From NCBI GenBank assembly GCA_945910815.1, contig CAMDZD010000003.1, positions 1 through 64,000 on the forward strand: a DNA stretch of 64,000 nt, read 5' to 3'. Positions 21,401 through 29,512 of the stretch are shown here, in pieces. Made by a program: the position numbers and the translations under genes. Source of the stretch: an uncultured Clostridia bacterium. GTDB lineage: Bacteria; Bacillota; Clostridia; Oscillospirales; Ruminococcaceae. Numbering within the stretch: the stretch's first letter is position 1; each line of letters begins with the position of its first letter. Below the pieces are notes generated by a model. It was not told the origin of the DNA, made no database searches, and saw only the letters and a list, made by a program, of their open reading frames with translations.

Positions 21401-21789
21401 TCACAGGATTTGAAATAAGTGTTATATCAATGCTCGGATTTGTAATGCTCTGCGGTATCATAGTAAATAACGGCATTGTGCTTGTTGACTATATAAATCA
21501 GCTCCGCCTTGACGGTATGGAGAGAAGAAAGGCTATTGCCGAAGCAGGTGCAACAAGAATGAGACCTATATTTATGACATCTATTACAACTATACTCGGA
21601 CTTATCGTTATGGCTCTCGGTATAGGTGACGGTGCAGAAATGATGCAACCTATTGCAGTCGTATGCATAGGAGGTCTTTTATATGCAACTCTCCTTACAC
21701 TTTTCGTAATTCCTTGTCTCTATGACCTTATGAATAAAAAGGAACTTAAAAAGCTCTCCAAAGAGGATTTGGAAATCAGTAAGCTCTGA
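18418..21789 (+). CDS. RND-family efflux transporter permease
   Basis: AcrB-like repeats: TPDLMPSIDLPYVVVVTSYPGATPEKVE, GMLVDNSIVVIENIYR, GIIVNNGIVLVDYINQLR. Confidence 0.93.
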   Translation: MSKFSVRKPLTVFMAVIVAIVLGIVSYTRMTPDLMPSIDLPYVVVVTSYPGATPEKVETVISKPVEQSMGTLDGIKNITSTSSENVSMIMLEFEEETNMDTATVDILQKLNQIEGYWDDMVGTPYIMKMNPNMMPVAVASVQMDGMDKSELSNFLDETILNRLEGTNGVASISTTGNIDEEVSVLLSQSKIDSLYEKIYAEMDKNFEEPQKQLDDSKKQLDEAMKGFEKAIADIESNPDMPADMKEQAKAQITSSPDYAQVQEGLKNLEQGQKDLDKSKEDAHKAIDLSGLLSMDTLSGILTAQDFAMPAGYVRQGDASWIVNVGDEIKSIEEVQNLVLADLKMDGIEPIRIKDVADVVVTDDSADIYAKINGEDGVVLSFSKQSSYATADVAENIAEKFDELSEEYEGLKFITLMNQGDYIHLVVNSITSSLLWGALFAVIVLFIFLRDIRPTFITLCSIPISVIFAIVLMYFSGVSLNMMSLSGLSIAVGMLVDNSIVVIENIYRLKSKGESVAKAAISGATQVAGAVTASTLTTICVFLPIVFVDGLTRTLFVDMALTLGYALIASLIISLTFVPATASKMLKKDIKKKSEKPNGITAKYKKAVTWCLSHKIAVFAIAIVLLVGSIMAEMSRGFTFMPDMDMPQLSATLETELGTSFEDTTALADEAMKRIQSVEDVETVGAMISSDSGMSMMGGGGSSNAVTFYIMLDENKKRSSNEIIKEINELCSDLDCDFEATGSTDVSALMGGSGISVNIYGDDLEQLQQSAKEISEIISGVEGTQNILNGLEENDPALKITVDKEKAMLNGLTVAQIFQEMSDALTTEKKAIDVIFDDTSYAVYVSDENTDSLSVDDIKNYTMEVTAQDGTVSEVKLSDVASVEESESLSSISRKNQKRYLTVSAEIADGYNVSLVSSDVEEALNSYEAPKGIKIEISGENENIMDSMKQLVEMLLLGVMLVYMIMVAQFQSLKSPFIIMFTIPLAFTGGMLGLFVTGFEISVISMLGFVMLCGIIVNNGIVLVDYINQLRLDGMERRKAIAEAGATRMRPIFMTSITTILGLIVMALGIGDGAEMMQPIAVVCIGGLLYATLLTLFVIPCLYDLMNKKELKKLSKEDLEISKL

Positions 21790-21850
21790 TAAAAAAAATA
21801 CGGGCGACTCCGAAAGGATTCGCCCATTTGTTTTCGTTTCCGGAAAATAA

Positions 21851-21878
21851 AAAAGACCCGGTAAAAAACCGGGTCTTT
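21851..21878. terminator. Terminator hairpin between RND gene and tRNA-Leu
   Basis: AAAGACCCGGTAAAAAACCGGGTCTTT. Confidence 0.65.
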
Positions 21879-21888
21879 AAAAAATAAG

Positions 21889-21972
21889 TGCGGATAACAG
21901 GAGTTGAACCTGCACTCTCTTGCGAGAACCAGCACCTGAAGCTGACGCGTCTGCCTATTCCGCCATATCCGC
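21889..21972 (-). tRNA. tRNA-Leu (anticodon CAG)
   Basis: Reverse strand GCGGATATGGCGGAATAGGCAGACGCGTCAGCTTCAGGTGCTGG...GTGCAGGTTCAACTCCTGTTATCCGCA; 7/7 acceptor stem, long variable arm. Confidence 0.92.
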
Positions 21973-22036
21973 AATTACTATAATATTATAGCATATAAAA
22001 ACTGAAATGTCAAGCATTTTGCAATTATATAAAAAA

Positions 22037-22483
22037 TTAATCATTTTCGGGATTTTCAAAAATGGAGTTGAATTTTTCCGCCATTTCCTCTGATATAAAG
22101 TATGTATTTTCATCACGTTCGGAATTTCTTTTAAGGATATTTCTTTTCTGCTGTTCATCGGAAATATTCAGGAAGTGCCATTCTATATCGAATCCGTGAA
22201 AATTATAAAATTCCCTGACCTGATTCCTTTCGGCTTTAGTCCAGAATCCCCAGTCAAGAATTACATCGATACCGCATTCAAGTATTTCAACAGATTTTTT
22301 CAGCAGATATTCTTCAGATTTCCGGACTGTTTCGTTATGCTTTTCTCCGAGCTGTTCATCAAAAAGAGAAAGCATAAGCTCATCACATGAGAGAATAACA
22401 GCATTTCTTTCAGCTTTTAACTTTTTTGCAAGAGTGCTTTTTCCCGAACATACTTTTCCGCATGTAAGTATAGCTTTCGGCAT
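22037..22483 (-). CDS. Small P-loop (AAA/zeta-toxin-like) kinase
   Basis: Walker A GKVCSGKSTLAKKL; DVILDWGFWTKAERNQVREFY. Confidence 0.7.
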   Translation of the reverse strand: MPKAILTCGKVCSGKSTLAKKLKAERNAVILSCDELMLSLFDEQLGEKHNETVRKSEEYLLKKSVEILECGIDVILDWGFWTKAERNQVREFYNFHGFDIEWHFLNISDEQQKRNILKRNSERDENTYFISEEMAEKFNSIFENPEND

Positions 22484-22502
22484 AAATTATCACCTTAAAA
22501 AT

Positions 22503-22574
22503 AAAAAAAGTTTTCGTTCAAGCCTTTTTCAAAAGGCTTGCAGGGGAGGTATGGAGGGGACAGAGTCCCCTCCA
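22503..22574 (-). repeat. Intercistronic two-hairpin repeat element, copy A
   Basis: Minus strand TGGAGGGGACTCTGTCCCCTCCATACCTCCCCTGCAAGCCTTTTGAAAAAGGCTTGAACGAAAACTTTTTTT; matches 33049-33120. Confidence 0.85.
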
Positions 22575-22581
22575 TAAAAAA

Positions 22582-23085
22582 CTACTTTGTATAAACTGCA
22601 ACGATTTCAGCTATATACTGAACATGAACAGGGTCTTTATCATAAGCATTTCCGTAAGAATTTTCATCGGTAAAGCAATCGAGTGAAAGCTCCTGACGGT
22701 AAAGCTTACGGCATACTATAACAGTATCAGCCTCATCAAAAGCCATGCAGTTGTCAATTTCAAATGGAGTCAGACCCGCTTCGCTGATTTTGTCGCAGTC
22801 TCTGCCCGATTTTGAACCGCATATTCTGAGAGCGTCCCTGTAATCTTCGCCAAGAAAAGAAAGTGTAAAATATTCGCTGTTTTCAACGAATCCGTATGTA
22901 AATCTGTTAGGGCGGATATAGCATGAAACTATGTTTTTATTCCAAAGTACGCCCATCTGTCCCCATGATGCGGTCATGGTATTGAAACCGCTTTTGTCAC
23001 CGGCAGTAATAAGCATCCATTTTTTTCCTATGGAATCAAACGGATTGAATTTCATAGATGAAATATCAGTTTTTTTGAAACTCAT
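22582..23085 (-). CDS. Flavin reductase family protein
   Basis: GKKWMLITAGDKSGFNTMTASWGQMGVLWNKNIVSCYIRPNRFTY; start placed at MSFKKTD (ORF track starts at 23118). Confidence 0.85.
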   Translation of the reverse strand: MSFKKTDISSMKFNPFDSIGKKWMLITAGDKSGFNTMTASWGQMGVLWNKNIVSCYIRPNRFTYGFVENSEYFTLSFLGEDYRDALRICGSKSGRDCDKISEAGLTPFEIDNCMAFDEADTVIVCRKLYRQELSLDCFTDENSYGNAYDKDPVHVQYIAEIVAVYTK

Positions 23086-23157
23086 AATAATTCTTCCTTT
23101 CAGAAATATAATATACATTTATATTATCATGGATTGCAGAATATTACAAGTATTTTT

Positions 23158-23913
23158 TCAGACTTTTCTGAGAACTGATTTATACTGAAGCCTTAATTTG
23201 TCAGTGATAAGGGCGATAAATTCGGAATTTGTAGGCTTGCCCTTTCCCGTATCAACGGTATATCCGAAAAATGAATTGAGAGTGTCAATATTTCCCCTGT
23301 CCCAGGCAATTTCGATAGCGTGGCGGATAGCTCTTTCAACTCTTGATGATGTAGTTTCATATATGCTTGCAACAGTCGGATACAAAAGCTTTGTTACACT
23401 TTCAAGAAGTGACTTGTCCTTTATTGAATAAAGAATAGCCGTACGCAGATAGTGATAGCCTTTTATATGTGCAGGAACTCCGAGCTGATGAATTATGTCA
23501 GTTACAACAATCTCCATATCATCATTAATCATATTGAATTTATTCTGAATTGCAGACTTGACAGCGGAAAACAAATCATCGGCACTGTAAGGCTTCAGAA
23601 GATAGTAAGAAGCACCGGCATCTATAACCTGTCTTTCAATAAATTCGTTGTCATATGAAGAAGTTATTATGAAAATCGGAACTTTCAGGCATGATTCCCT
23701 TGCCTTTTTCATAACGGAAACGGCATCGCCGTTCTGAGAGGATATGTCAATAACCGCAACATCGGGGCAGTCATTTTTAATAGCCTCATAGATAACTCCG
23801 CAGTCCTTTTTGCGTGTATAGGCATAAAGCCCGTTTTCACGGAGCTTGTTTGCTGAACATACTCCACATTCAGCAGAATCATCACCGATAAGCACCTTTA
23901 TTTTGTTGTTCAT
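23158..23913 (-). CDS. spo0A: Sporulation response regulator Spo0A
   Basis: Receiver domain plus Spo0A C-terminal signature [28 protein letters not shown]...[20 protein letters not shown]...[11 protein letters not shown]. Confidence 0.94.
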   Translation of the reverse strand: MNNKIKVLIGDDSAECGVCSANKLRENGLYAYTRKKDCGVIYEAIKNDCPDVAVIDISSQNGDAVSVMKKARESCLKVPIFIITSSYDNEFIERQVIDAGASYYLLKPYSADDLFSAVKSAIQNKFNMINDDMEIVVTDIIHQLGVPAHIKGYHYLRTAILYSIKDKSLLESVTKLLYPTVASIYETTSSRVERAIRHAIEIAWDRGNIDTLNSFFGYTVDTGKGKPTNSEFIALITDKLRLQYKSVLRKV

Positions 23914-23918
23914 TTTGC

Positions 23919-23972
23919 AACCGTTGCTGAATATATTTTTTTCTCTTATCCGGCAACGGTTTTCACCTCCTT
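23919..23972 (-). promoter_or_regulatory. SD plus 9-bp stem-loop between SD and ATG of spo0A
   Basis: Minus strand AAGGAGGTGAA-AACCGTTGC-(25 nt)-GCAACGGTT-GCAAA-ATG. Confidence 0.65.
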
Positions 23973-24177
23973 AAATTTTTCTTTTGTTCTGCCTTTAAAT
24001 AATAGCATATTACGGAAGTCGAATGCAATAGCGTTTTTTGTGTCAACAGGCTGTATTTTGTTGAAAAAATGCGAAAATTGTTGATAAAATATTATTTCGT
24101 TGAAATGCTGTATATCATCTCGGTTTTATGTGGTATATTTGTGCATTGCGACAATCGGAATTTTTTTATATCAATGC

Positions 24178-24206
24178 TTGACAAATCAGAATATGTATGC
24201 TATAAT
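24178..24206 (+). promoter_or_regulatory. Promoter (TTGACA-17-TATAAT) for SRP RNA
   Basis: Exact consensus hexamers and spacing. Confidence 0.75.
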
Positions 24207-24249
24207 GCTGTATGTAAGAATTGAATATTGATTCTATTGAGTAGGAGTA

Positions 24250-24376
24250 TCCGAAATATAGATGTGCGGGCCCTGTGCAACAAGACACCGTGAACCATGT
24301 CAGGCGGGAAACCGAGCAGCATTAAGCGGATTGCCTTGTGTGCCGCAGACCAGCCTGCACATCTATGTTCCGGATA
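24250..24376 (+). ncRNA. ffs: Bacterial small SRP RNA (4.5S)
   Basis: Conserved core GTGAACCATGTCAGGCGGGAAACCGAGCAGCATTAAGCGGAT inside a long helix TCCGAAATATAGATGTGCGGGC/GCCTGCACATCTATGTTCCGGA; upstream of dnaX. Ends approximate. Confidence 0.88.
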
Positions 24377-24410
24377 TTTTCTGCTTTAAGGATTTTTTTG
24401 AGGATTTGCT

Positions 24411-25274
24411 ATGAAAAATTTTAAAGCTAAATTTATGGGGTTTATAAAAAATATATCAGAGGGCGTAATATTCGGAAATTTTGTGGCAACCGTCATTTTT
24501 CAGATTTTCTGCGTTTTTCTTGCATTAATCGGAGAACCGGATTTTTTTAATATTACAGCCTTCTATCTTGCTCTTGATGTCGTTGTAATAATTTCAGCAA
24601 TTTTCGTTCATCTGCAAAAATCAGGAAGTATTCACAAAATTGATGCTGATATTATAGGAAACAACTTTATCGGATTCGGTAAAAAGAGCCGTAATTTCAG
24701 AAAAGCTGTTGAGGATTTTTTCAATGAGAATTTTCCGAAAGCTGTTGATGAATTAAAAGATATTGAAGAAAAATATAATCTCTCTGATTCCGAAAATGGT
24801 GTGCTTTGCTTTTATATAGCAAGATGTTATCATATTATGCGTTATTATACACATGCTATGAATTATTACGAAAAAGCGGAAAAATTCGGATTTTCTCATC
24901 ATTTTTTTATGCTGTTTAAAGCAAACTGCATCGGGGATTCGGGAGATACCGAAAAAGCTCTTGATATATATAATATGTATCTTAAGCCCGATGATGAATA
25001 TTTTATTTACATAAAAACAAATATCGGAAAAATGTATCTTGAAAACCGTCAGCCCGAAAAGGCTCTGAAATGGTATCTTGAGGCTGTTGAAGAAAAATTA
25101 AATTATGCTACGGCTCTCGGAGGCTGTTCCCTTGCATACCTTATGCTTGGAGATAATGAAAACAGCAAAAAATATTATCAGTATGCAATAATTAACAATA
25201 TTGAAGATTTAGACGGTTTTAAAGATTATTACAAGGAAATAAGTGAAGGACTGCCCCTGAAAAAAAGGAAGTGA
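24411..25274 (+). CDS. Membrane-anchored TPR-repeat protein
   Basis: Hydrophobic N-terminus; repeated ARCYHIMRYYTHAMNYYEKAE / KALKWYLEAVEE / AYLMLGDNENSKKYYQYA units. Confidence 0.7.
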   Translation: MKNFKAKFMGFIKNISEGVIFGNFVATVIFQIFCVFLALIGEPDFFNITAFYLALDVVVIISAIFVHLQKSGSIHKIDADIIGNNFIGFGKKSRNFRKAVEDFFNENFPKAVDELKDIEEKYNLSDSENGVLCFYIARCYHIMRYYTHAMNYYEKAEKFGFSHHFFMLFKANCIGDSGDTEKALDIYNMYLKPDDEYFIYIKTNIGKMYLENRQPEKALKWYLEAVEEKLNYATALGGCSLAYLMLGDNENSKKYYQYAIINNIEDLDGFKDYYKEISEGLPLKKRK

Positions 25275-25279
25275 TTCTG

Positions 25280-26863
25280 TTGTATAAAGCATTATATCGT
25301 AAGTGGAGACCGCTTAAATTTGATGATGTAATATCTCAGGAACATATTACTGATACTCTTAAAAATCAGGTTATAAACAATAAAACTGCCCATGCATATC
25401 TCTTTACAGGTTCAAGAGGCACGGGAAAAACTACATGTGCAAGAATACTTGCAAAAGCCGTGAACTGCAAGTCGGTTAAAGACGGAAATCCATGTCTTGA
25501 ATGTGATATATGCCGTGATGCCGATAACGGCACTCTGACGGATATAGTTGAAATAGATGCAGCGTCAAACAATGGCGTTGATGATATAAGGGAACTGCGT
25601 GATGCAACAGTTTATACTCCCGAAAGATGCAGTTATAAAATATATATTATAGATGAAGTCCATATGCTTTCGCCGAGTGCATTCAATGCACTTCTGAAAA
25701 TTATGGAAGAACCTCCCGAATATGTGAAATTCATACTTGCTACAACAGAAATACACAAAGTTCCTGCTACTATCGTATCAAGATGTCAGAGATATGACTT
25801 CCGAAGAATTAAAACAGAGGATATTGCCAAGAGACTTCTCTATATAGCAGAACAGGAAAATATAAATCTGACACAGGAGGGTGCATTTCTTATAGCAAGG
25901 CTTGCAGACGGCGGAATGCGTGATGCAATTTCACTCCTTGACCAGTGTTCCGTATGTGCCGATGAGATAACACCCCAATCCGTTTCGGATACGGCAGGAA
26001 TTGCCGGCAGGGATTACCTCTATGATATTATAGAATCCTTTGCTGAAAAAAATATTTCAAAATCACTTGATATTATAAATACTCTTTATAATAAGTCAAA
26101 AGACCTTTCAAGACTCTGCGAGGAACTTATAACGCAAATCAGAAATATTATGCTTATAAAAATTTCCCCCGATTCTGCCGGAAATCTTGTGACAGGTCTG
26201 CCCGATGAAATCGAACGTCTTAAAAAAATAAGTCAGAACCTTGAAACTGAAAAAATTATGTCAATGCTTGATATACTTCAGAGCTGTTACGTCAAGATGT
26301 CAAAGGTTCTTAACAAGCGTGTTGAATTTGAAATGACTGCTATAAGGCTTTGCAGAGATGTTCCCGCTGTTCAGACGGTACAGGCAGATAATACAGAAAT
26401 TCTTGATAAAATCAGAAAGCTTGAAAATCAGATAAAAAATGTTTCTTTGTCTAAGGATAAAGATATAGTTGACAAGCCTATAAAAAATGTTTCCGTTGAA
26501 GAACCCAAGCCGAATATTGATATGAAAAATCTTAAGCTTGAGGAAATCCCAGAATTTGAAAAGTGGAATGATATTTTAGAAGAACTTAAAAAGGCAAATC
26601 CGGCAGTTGCGGGAAGTCTTTACGCTTCACATGCACAGGTTGCAGGAAATGTTCTGTTTATTACTGCTGAAAACCGCTGGTTTGTAGACCTTTTCAAAAA
26701 TAAGGAGACGGCAGTTTCAATAGGCGAAACTATAAAGCGTGTAACCGGTCAGGCATATGCTCTCCGTGTCAGATGCCTTGTCACTAAGGAAGAACAGAAA
26801 AGTATGGCTGAAAAGCTTGTTGAAAAAGCAAAAAACAGCGGTATTGATACTGCTGTTGAATAA
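25280..26863 (+). CDS. dnaX: DNA polymerase III subunit gamma/tau (TTG start)
   Basis: YKALYRKWRPLKFDDVISQEHI, GSRGTGKTTCARILAKAVNC, CxxCxxC zinc site, DEVHMLS, TTEIHKVPATIVSRCQRYDF. Confidence 0.95.
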   Translation: MYKALYRKWRPLKFDDVISQEHITDTLKNQVINNKTAHAYLFTGSRGTGKTTCARILAKAVNCKSVKDGNPCLECDICRDADNGTLTDIVEIDAASNNGVDDIRELRDATVYTPERCSYKIYIIDEVHMLSPSAFNALLKIMEEPPEYVKFILATTEIHKVPATIVSRCQRYDFRRIKTEDIAKRLLYIAEQENINLTQEGAFLIARLADGGMRDAISLLDQCSVCADEITPQSVSDTAGIAGRDYLYDIIESFAEKNISKSLDIINTLYNKSKDLSRLCEELITQIRNIMLIKISPDSAGNLVTGLPDEIERLKKISQNLETEKIMSMLDILQSCYVKMSKVLNKRVEFEMTAIRLCRDVPAVQTVQADNTEILDKIRKLENQIKNVSLSKDKDIVDKPIKNVSVEEPKPNIDMKNLKLEEIPEFEKWNDILEELKKANPAVAGSLYASHAQVAGNVLFITAENRWFVDLFKNKETAVSIGETIKRVTGQAYALRVRCLVTKEEQKSMAEKLVEKAKNSGIDTAVE

Positions 26864-26894
26864 ATTTAAAATTAATTGTTAAGGAGTTTTTTCT

Positions 26895-27242
26895 ATGAAA
26901 GCAAGAATACCTAAAAATATCGGCGGTGGCAACCAGAATGTCAACGCTATGATTAAACAGGCTCAGAAAATGCAGAATGATATTACTGACCTTCAGAACG
27001 ATATTGAAAACAGAGAGTTTTCCGCAACTTCAGGCGGAGGTGCTGTTGAAGTAGTCGTTACAGGAAAGAAAACTGTAAAGTCACTTACAATCAAGCCGGA
27101 AGTCGTTGACCCCGAAGATATTGAAATGCTTCAGGATTTGATTATCAGTGCCGTAAATGAGGCTGTAAACAACGTTGAACAGACTACTGAAGACGAAATG
27201 AGCAAGATTACCGGCGGAGTTTCACTTCCGGGACTGTTTTAA
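26895..27242 (+). CDS. YbaB/EbfC family nucleoid-associated protein
   Basis: MIKQAQKMQNDITDLQ...FSATSGGGAVEVVVTGKKTVKSLTI; between dnaX and recR. Confidence 0.92.
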   Translation: MKARIPKNIGGGNQNVNAMIKQAQKMQNDITDLQNDIENREFSATSGGGAVEVVVTGKKTVKSLTIKPEVVDPEDIEMLQDLIISAVNEAVNNVEQTTEDEMSKITGGVSLPGLF

Positions 27243-27248
27243 TCTCTG

Positions 27249-27851
27249 ATGGCTGACTGTAATGCACTGCCTCTTGTAGTACTTTCCGAAAAGTTTGCAC
27301 AGCTCCCCGGAATCGGTATGAAAACCGCACAGCGTCTCGCATACTATGTCATGACTATGGACGAAAAGGACGTTGAAGATTTTGCAAAAGCTATTGTAAA
27401 TGCCAAAAAGACAGTTCACAGCTGTTCATGCTGTCAGAATCTCACCGAACTTGATATATGCCCCATATGTGCCGATGATTCAAGGGACAAGTCTGTAATA
27501 TGCGTTGTGGAATCCCCTAAGGACGTTACGGCTTTTGAGAGAACACGTGAATATAACGGTGTTTATCACGTTCTCCACGGACTTCTTTCGCCTATGGACG
27601 GAATAACTCCCGATTCTATAAGAATAAGGGAACTCCTCGCAAGAATAAATAACGGAAACGTAAAAGAGGTAATTATGGCAACAAATCCGACTGTTGAGGG
27701 AGATGCCACTGCTATGTATATAGCAGCTCTGCTGAAACCTCTCGGAATAACTGTTTCAAGGCTTGCATTCGGGCTTCCTGTCGGCGGAATACTTGAATAC
27801 GCTGATGAAGTAACACTCTATAAGGCTCTTGAAAACAGAAATAAAATGTAA
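27249..27851 (+). CDS. recR: Recombination mediator RecR
   Basis: LPGIGMKTAQRLAYYVM, CSCCQNLTELDICPIC, YHVLHGLLSPMDGI. Confidence 0.95.
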   Translation: MADCNALPLVVLSEKFAQLPGIGMKTAQRLAYYVMTMDEKDVEDFAKAIVNAKKTVHSCSCCQNLTELDICPICADDSRDKSVICVVESPKDVTAFERTREYNGVYHVLHGLLSPMDGITPDSIRIRELLARINNGNVKEVIMATNPTVEGDATAMYIAALLKPLGITVSRLAFGLPVGGILEYADEVTLYKALENRNKM

Positions 27852-27854
27852 TTT

Positions 27855-27881
27855 AAAACGGACTTTCATGTCCGTTTTTTT
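27855..27881 (+). terminator. Intrinsic terminator after recR
   Basis: AAAACGGACTTTCATGTCCGTTTTTTT. Confidence 0.75.
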
Positions 27882-27893
27882 ACGCATCTGACC

Positions 27894-27912
27894 TGTACGT
27901 CGCTGACGTACA
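27894..27912. repeat. Inverted repeat TGTACGTC-GCT-GACGTACA
   Basis: Perfect 8-bp arms, 3-nt centre. Confidence 0.75.
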
Positions 27913-27967
27913 AGCGTATTCACCAAAAACACACAAATATAAATTGTATTTTTGTGGCAGAAGTCAA

Positions 27968-27997
27968 TTGACTTTTTCAGCCATTTTGGAATATAAT
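27968..27997 (+). promoter_or_regulatory. Promoter (TTGACT-18-TATAAT) for aspartate kinase; -35 lies in palindrome AAGTCAATTGACTT (27961-27974)
   Basis: Read directly. Confidence 0.55.
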
Positions 27998-28033
27998 ATA
28001 CTAAGATATTTTGTTTATAAGGAATGATTTTAA

Positions 28034-29371
28034 ATGGGTAATAAAGTTGTAAAATTCGGCGGAAGCAGTCTTGCCGATGCTAACCAGTTTGTAAAGGTTG
28101 CAAATATAATAAAAAGTGACAGCAGAAGAAAATATGTCGTACCGTCTGCACCGGGAAAAAGATTTTCCGATGATATAAAAGTAACTGATATGCTTTATAC
28201 ATGTGCTGAACTTGCAGGCAGTGGTGTTGATTTTTCAGAAGCTTTCGATAAAATTACTGAACGCTATAACGGAATAATTAAAGACCTCGGTCTTGATTTT
28301 TCTCTTGACAAGGATTTTGAGGAAATAAAGGCAGAGCTTAAATCAAGACCTGCTAAGGATTTTTCCGCAAGCCGTGGTGAATATCTCAACGGAAAACTTC
28401 TTTCGGCATACCTTGGATTTGAATTTGTAGATGCCGGAGATATTATTGTTTTCGATACAAACGGAAACCTTATGCTTGATGAAACTGTCAAGCGTACAAG
28501 AGAACGTCTTTCAAAGTGTGAAAATGCCGTTATCCCCGGATTTTACGGAAAAACTACCGAGGGAATTGTAAAGACTTTTTCAAGAGGCGGTTCAGACGTT
28601 ACCGGTTCAATCGTTGCAAGAGCCGTAAACGCTGATATATATGAAAACTGGACAGATGTTTCGGGATTCCTTGTTGCAGACCCGAGAATAGTTGAAAATC
28701 CTGATGTTATCAGCATTATAACATATAAGGAACTCCGTGAGCTTGCATATATGGGTGCATCTGTTCTCCACGAAGATGCAATATTCCCTGTAAGAGAAGC
28801 AGGTATTCCTATTAATATAAGAAATACAAACAGACCCCAGGATGACGGCACTATGATTGTATCTGATGACCACGATTTTGATGATGAAACATGTCCCCAT
28901 ACCATAACAGGAATAGCAGGCAGAAAGGGATTCAGTGTTATCAATATCGAAAAAGCTATGATGAACAGTGAAAAGGGATTCGGAATGAAAGTCCTTAAAG
29001 TTCTCTATGAAAACGGTATTTCATTTGAACATATGCCTTCCGGAATTGATACTATGAGCGTTGTCGTTGATACTGCTACTCTTGAACCGGTTGAAGATAA
29101 AATTACTGCACAGCTCCGCAGAGACGTAAAGCCTGACCACCTCGAAATAGAACATGGAATTGCACTCCTTGCAATAGTGGGCAGACGTATGAAAAATACA
29201 AGAGGTACTGTCGCAAGACTTTTCGCATCTCTTGCACATGCAAGAATAAATGTAAAAATGGTTGACCAGGGTTCAAGCGAGCTTAACGTCATTGTCGGAG
29301 TCAATGAAAGTGATTTAAGCGAGGCTATAAGAAGAATTTATGATATGTTTGTAAATTCCGAAAAGAACTGA
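28034..29371 (+). CDS. Aspartate kinase
   Basis: KVVKFGGSSLADANQF, SRGGSDVTGSIVARAVNADIYENWTDVSGFLVADPR, C-terminal ACT domains. Confidence 0.94.
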   Translation: MGNKVVKFGGSSLADANQFVKVANIIKSDSRRKYVVPSAPGKRFSDDIKVTDMLYTCAELAGSGVDFSEAFDKITERYNGIIKDLGLDFSLDKDFEEIKAELKSRPAKDFSASRGEYLNGKLLSAYLGFEFVDAGDIIVFDTNGNLMLDETVKRTRERLSKCENAVIPGFYGKTTEGIVKTFSRGGSDVTGSIVARAVNADIYENWTDVSGFLVADPRIVENPDVISIITYKELRELAYMGASVLHEDAIFPVREAGIPINIRNTNRPQDDGTMIVSDDHDFDDETCPHTITGIAGRKGFSVINIEKAMMNSEKGFGMKVLKVLYENGISFEHMPSGIDTMSVVVDTATLEPVEDKITAQLRRDVKPDHLEIEHGIALLAIVGRRMKNTRGTVARLFASLAHARINVKMVDQGSSELNVIVGVNESDLSEAIRRIYDMFVNSEKN

Positions 29372-29457
29372 TTTTCTGATATGGGCGGACACAGTTCGCC
29401 CTTATTTTTATGTCGGTTTCAAAACGGTTAAAAATTCGGTGTTTCTATTGACAGTCA

Positions 29458-29486
29458 TAATCTGATTTGATATAATATAATATAAA
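29458..29486 (+). promoter_or_regulatory. Promoter (TTGACA-17-TATAAT) of the exopolysaccharide operon
   Basis: TTGACA 29458-29463, TATAAT 29481-29486. Confidence 0.65.
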
Positions 29487-29512
29487 ATAAATAAGGAACA
29501 GGCTGACAGCAG

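Noticed and set aside
23911-23972. Programmed -1 frameshift at A7 joining an upstream TTG ORF to spo0A
   Set aside because: Possible on paper, but spo0A's own ATG gives a normal N-terminus and the looped-out SD explains the layout more simply.
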